Shown: one piece after another, positions 31,676 through 33,593 of the stretch | Position numbering within the stretch: position 1 is the first letter of the stretch | How the letters are laid out: every line of letters starts with the position of its first letter | Source: Myxacorys chilensis ATA2-1-KO14 | Lineage (GTDB): Bacteria; Cyanobacteriota; Cyanobacteriia; Leptolyngbyales; Leptolyngbyaceae | Length of the DNA stretch: 33,593 nucleotides | NCBI GenBank assembly: GCA_019359275.1 | Contig: JAHHHP010000061.1 | Location: 1 to 33,593 of the forward strand | Direction: 5' to 3' | Notes under the pieces: model-generated | Databases searched by the model: none | Seen by the model: the letters and a program-made list of their open reading frames with translations, nothing else | Told to the model about the DNA's origin: nothing | Position numbers and translations under genes: made by a program

Positions 31676-33472
31676 ATGGATAATCTTTTTAGAGAGTTTG
31701 AAGAACACTTAGATCAAGGGTTTGATGCTCTGGTCAGTTTTGTTGTAGAAATGGAAGGACGAGCGCAGCAGACGTTTCAGACTGAGACTTGGACCTCTCG
31801 TAGCAGTAATACTTCTGCTCGTCAAAGACCCTTTCAGACCCCTACTCAGACGGCGAGCAACGTCAGTGTTACATCGCCACGTAACGACGGTGCAGAGCTG
31901 AAAGAGGTCGGCGGCTTATCTGAGGTGCTACGAGATCTGCGAGAACTCGTCGAACTTCCCCTAAAGCGTCCAGATCTGCTGAGTAGGTTAGGGCTGGAAC
32001 CTACATCAGGCGTTTTGTTGGTAGGTCCACCCGGAACAGGCAAAACGCTCACCGCTCGTGTACTGGCTCAGGAGCTAGACGTGAACTACATCGCGATCGT
32101 TGGCCCTGAAGTCATCGGCAAGTACTATGGGGAAGCCGAGGCGCGGCTGCGCAGCCTGTTTGAGAAAGCGGCTCGGTCTGCCCCTTGTGTCATCTTTATT
32201 GACGAAATTGATAGTCTTGCGCCCGATCGCACCCAAGTCGAAGGTGAGGTCGAAAAGCGAGTGGTGGCACAACTGCTGAGCTTGATGGATGGCTTTGCCC
32301 GAACCGATGGCGTGATTGTGCTTGCCGCCACCAATCGCCCCGATCACCTTGATCCGGCCTTGCGTCGTCCGGGGCGGTTTGATCGAGAAGTTCAGTTTCG
32401 CGTCCCCGATCGCGCAGGGCGACTCGAGATTCTTCAGATTCTTACCCAGAGCATGCCGTTGGATGAGGATGTTGACTTGAACGCCATTGCCGATTTAGCT
32501 GTGGGCATGGTAGGTGCAGATCTAAAATCGCTTTGCCAAAAAGCCGCTTATCTCACGCTCCGCCGTCACATCCCATCCCTAGACGCTCCTCTTCCGGATA
32601 CCATGACGGTCGCTCAGGCAGACTTTCTTCAAGCCATCAGACAGATCAAGCCTGCGGTTCTCAGATCGATCGAGATTGAAACTCCTAACGTATCGTGGGA
32701 GTCGATCGGCGGATTGGACACGATCAAGCACACCCTTCAAGAGTCCGTTGAGGGGGCATTGTTGTATCCCGAACTCTACCACCATACCCGTGCCAAAGCC
32801 CCGCGCGGCATTTTGCTGTGGGGACCGCCCGGAACCGGAAAAACCTTACTCGCTAAGGCCGTGGCCGCACAAGCCCGAGCAAACTTTATTGCGGTCAACG
32901 GCCCAGAACTTCTCAGCAAATGGGTCGGAGCGTCAGAACAAGCCGTGCGAGAACTGTTCACGAAAGCAAGACAAGCCTCCCCTTGCGTGATCTTCATTGA
33001 TGAAATTGATACGCTTGCTCCAGAGCGCGGCAGGTTTCAAGGCGATTCAGGCGTGAGCGATCGCGTTGTGGGTCAACTGCTCACAGAACTCGACGGCTTA
33101 CAGGACTGCACCGATGTCTTGCTGGTAGGAGCAACAAATCGCCCAGATGCACTAGATCCAGCACTATTACGGGCAGGACGCTTAGATCTGCAACTGAAAG
33201 TTGATTTACCCAATTTGACCAGTCGCCTTGCTATTTTGCAGGTTCACAACCGCGATCGCCCCTTATCGGAGATTGATTTGACCGATTGGGCAGAGCAGAC
33301 CGAAGACTGGAACGGGGCTGACCTCGCGCTGTTAAGCAATCAGGCAGCCCTAGAAGCGATTGGTCGCTACCGGGCTGAAGGATTGAATGATCCCAGTAGC
33401 ATTCAAATTACAACCAATGATTTCGAGACTGCCTATCAACGGCTCGCTGATCAACGAGGCTCTACCTATTAA
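31676..33472 (+). CDS. Cdc48/VCP-like AAA ATPase with two AAA modules
   Basis: A 598-residue protein. The first 75 residues are a short non-conserved tail, not the Cdc48 N-domain. The first AAA module (about 78-320) has Walker A GPPGTGKT at 117-124, Walker B FIDEID with D176-E177, sensor-1 ATNRP and arginine-finger segment RRPGRFDRE. The second module (about 340-580) has Walker A GPPGTGKT at 382-389, FIDEID near 440, ATNRPDALDPALLRAGRLD and the SRH region. Both sites look catalytically complete. Such proteins unfold or remodel protein complexes; the lost N-domain means adaptors or targets are recognised another way. No ribosome site is obvious before the ATG. It follows the RND pump by 79 bp across a hairpin, so co-transcription is unclear. 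Confidence 0.9.
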   Translation: MDNLFREFEEHLDQGFDALVSFVVEMEGRAQQTFQTETWTSRSSNTSARQRPFQTPTQTASNVSVTSPRNDGAELKEVGGLSEVLRDLRELVELPLKRPDLLSRLGLEPTSGVLLVGPPGTGKTLTARVLAQELDVNYIAIVGPEVIGKYYGEAEARLRSLFEKAARSAPCVIFIDEIDSLAPDRTQVEGEVEKRVVAQLLSLMDGFARTDGVIVLAATNRPDHLDPALRRPGRFDREVQFRVPDRAGRLEILQILTQSMPLDEDVDLNAIADLAVGMVGADLKSLCQKAAYLTLRRHIPSLDAPLPDTMTVAQADFLQAIRQIKPAVLRSIEIETPNVSWESIGGLDTIKHTLQESVEGALLYPELYHHTRAKAPRGILLWGPPGTGKTLLAKAVAAQARANFIAVNGPELLSKWVGASEQAVRELFTKARQASPCVIFIDEIDTLAPERGRFQGDSGVSDRVVGQLLTELDGLQDCTDVLLVGATNRPDALDPALLRAGRLDLQLKVDLPNLTSRLAILQVHNRDRPLSEIDLTDWAEQTEDWNGADLALLSNQAALEAIGRYRAEGLNDPSSIQITTNDFETAYQRLADQRGSTY

Positions 33473-33524
33473 CCCGGCAACTTGAGAGAATGCAGAGCGA
33501 GTGAGCAATTTGTACAATTAAAGT

Positions 33525-33593
33525 ATGAACAAGCCTGATGCCCGATTTCTCAATCCAACGACTCAAAACTACCTCCGTCAACAAGCGATTCGC
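33525..33593 (+). CDS. Start of a gene cut by the window edge, possibly an IS630-type transposase
   Basis: ATG 33525 opens a frame of 23 codons to the window end, reading MNKPDARFLNPTTQNYLRQQ and continuing. A beginning of the type '(K/L)PDARxLxPxxQxxLRxQAIR' is typical of IS630-related and other helix-turn-helix transposases, which fits the abundance of mobile DNA elsewhere in the window. Too little is visible for a firm call: no catalytic residues and no terminal repeat can be seen. The gene is 52 bp after the AAA ATPase stop and on the same strand. Confidence 0.45.
   Translation, partial: MNKPDARFLNPTTQNYLRQQAIR

Overview
The window looks like part of a cyanobacterial chromosome. The HIP1 octamer GCGATCGC and near-variants are scattered through most genes. 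Cyanobacteria-typical proteins are present: a very large combined Ser/Thr kinase / ATPase / histidine kinase, a FHA-PrsW membrane protein and a TspO-like protein. The palindromic and heptanucleotide repeats also resemble those common in cyanobacterial genomes. I cannot name the species.

Layout. 1-1373: mobile DNA, namely the right end of an IS3-family element and a complete two-frame IS5-family element with a slippery A9 run. 1794-4613: a compact three-gene operon encoding a haem-oxygenase-like diiron oxidase/oxygenase, an NPPY methyltransferase and a family 2 glycosyltransferase, closed by a 20-bp-stem hairpin. This is the best candidate here for an undescribed pathway. 4731-9589: a secreted Pro/Thr-repeat protein with a barrel-like C-terminus, a FHA-PrsW intramembrane protease-like protein, a hemerythrin-domain protein and a TspO-like protein. 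9590-10342: a gene-poor stretch with long perfect inverted repeats and possible gene remnants. 10343-13607: a small HNH nuclease, RNase III, and a minus-strand pair made of a SAM methyltransferase and a divergent S-adenosylhomocysteine-hydrolase-like protein. 14365-19914: the 1849-residue signalling protein, preceded by about 750 bp without a gene. 20240-23686: an aldo/keto reductase, a small unknown protein, a creatininase-family amidohydrolase and a TlyA-type rRNA methyltransferase. The last two diverge from a region rich in GGGATGA heptamers. 23729-31596: an ArsR-type regulator divergent from a same-strand run of RND adaptor lipoprotein, nitroreductase, aldo/keto reductase, membrane hydrolase broken by one in-frame TGA, and RND pump. 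31676-33472: a two-domain Cdc48-like AAA ATPase. From 33525 the start of a possible IS630-type transposase runs off the end.

How the genes may work together. The ArsR-to-RND block reads as one stress or detoxification unit: a regulator with two cysteines in or near its recognition region, a palindrome in the divergent promoter, two electrophile-reducing enzymes and a tripartite-type efflux pump. The 1794-4613 operon reads as a small modification pathway: oxidise, methylate, glycosylate. The methyltransferase and SAHH-like pair may form a second SAM-linked unit. These couplings are inferred from order, strand and family; none is shown directly by the sequence.
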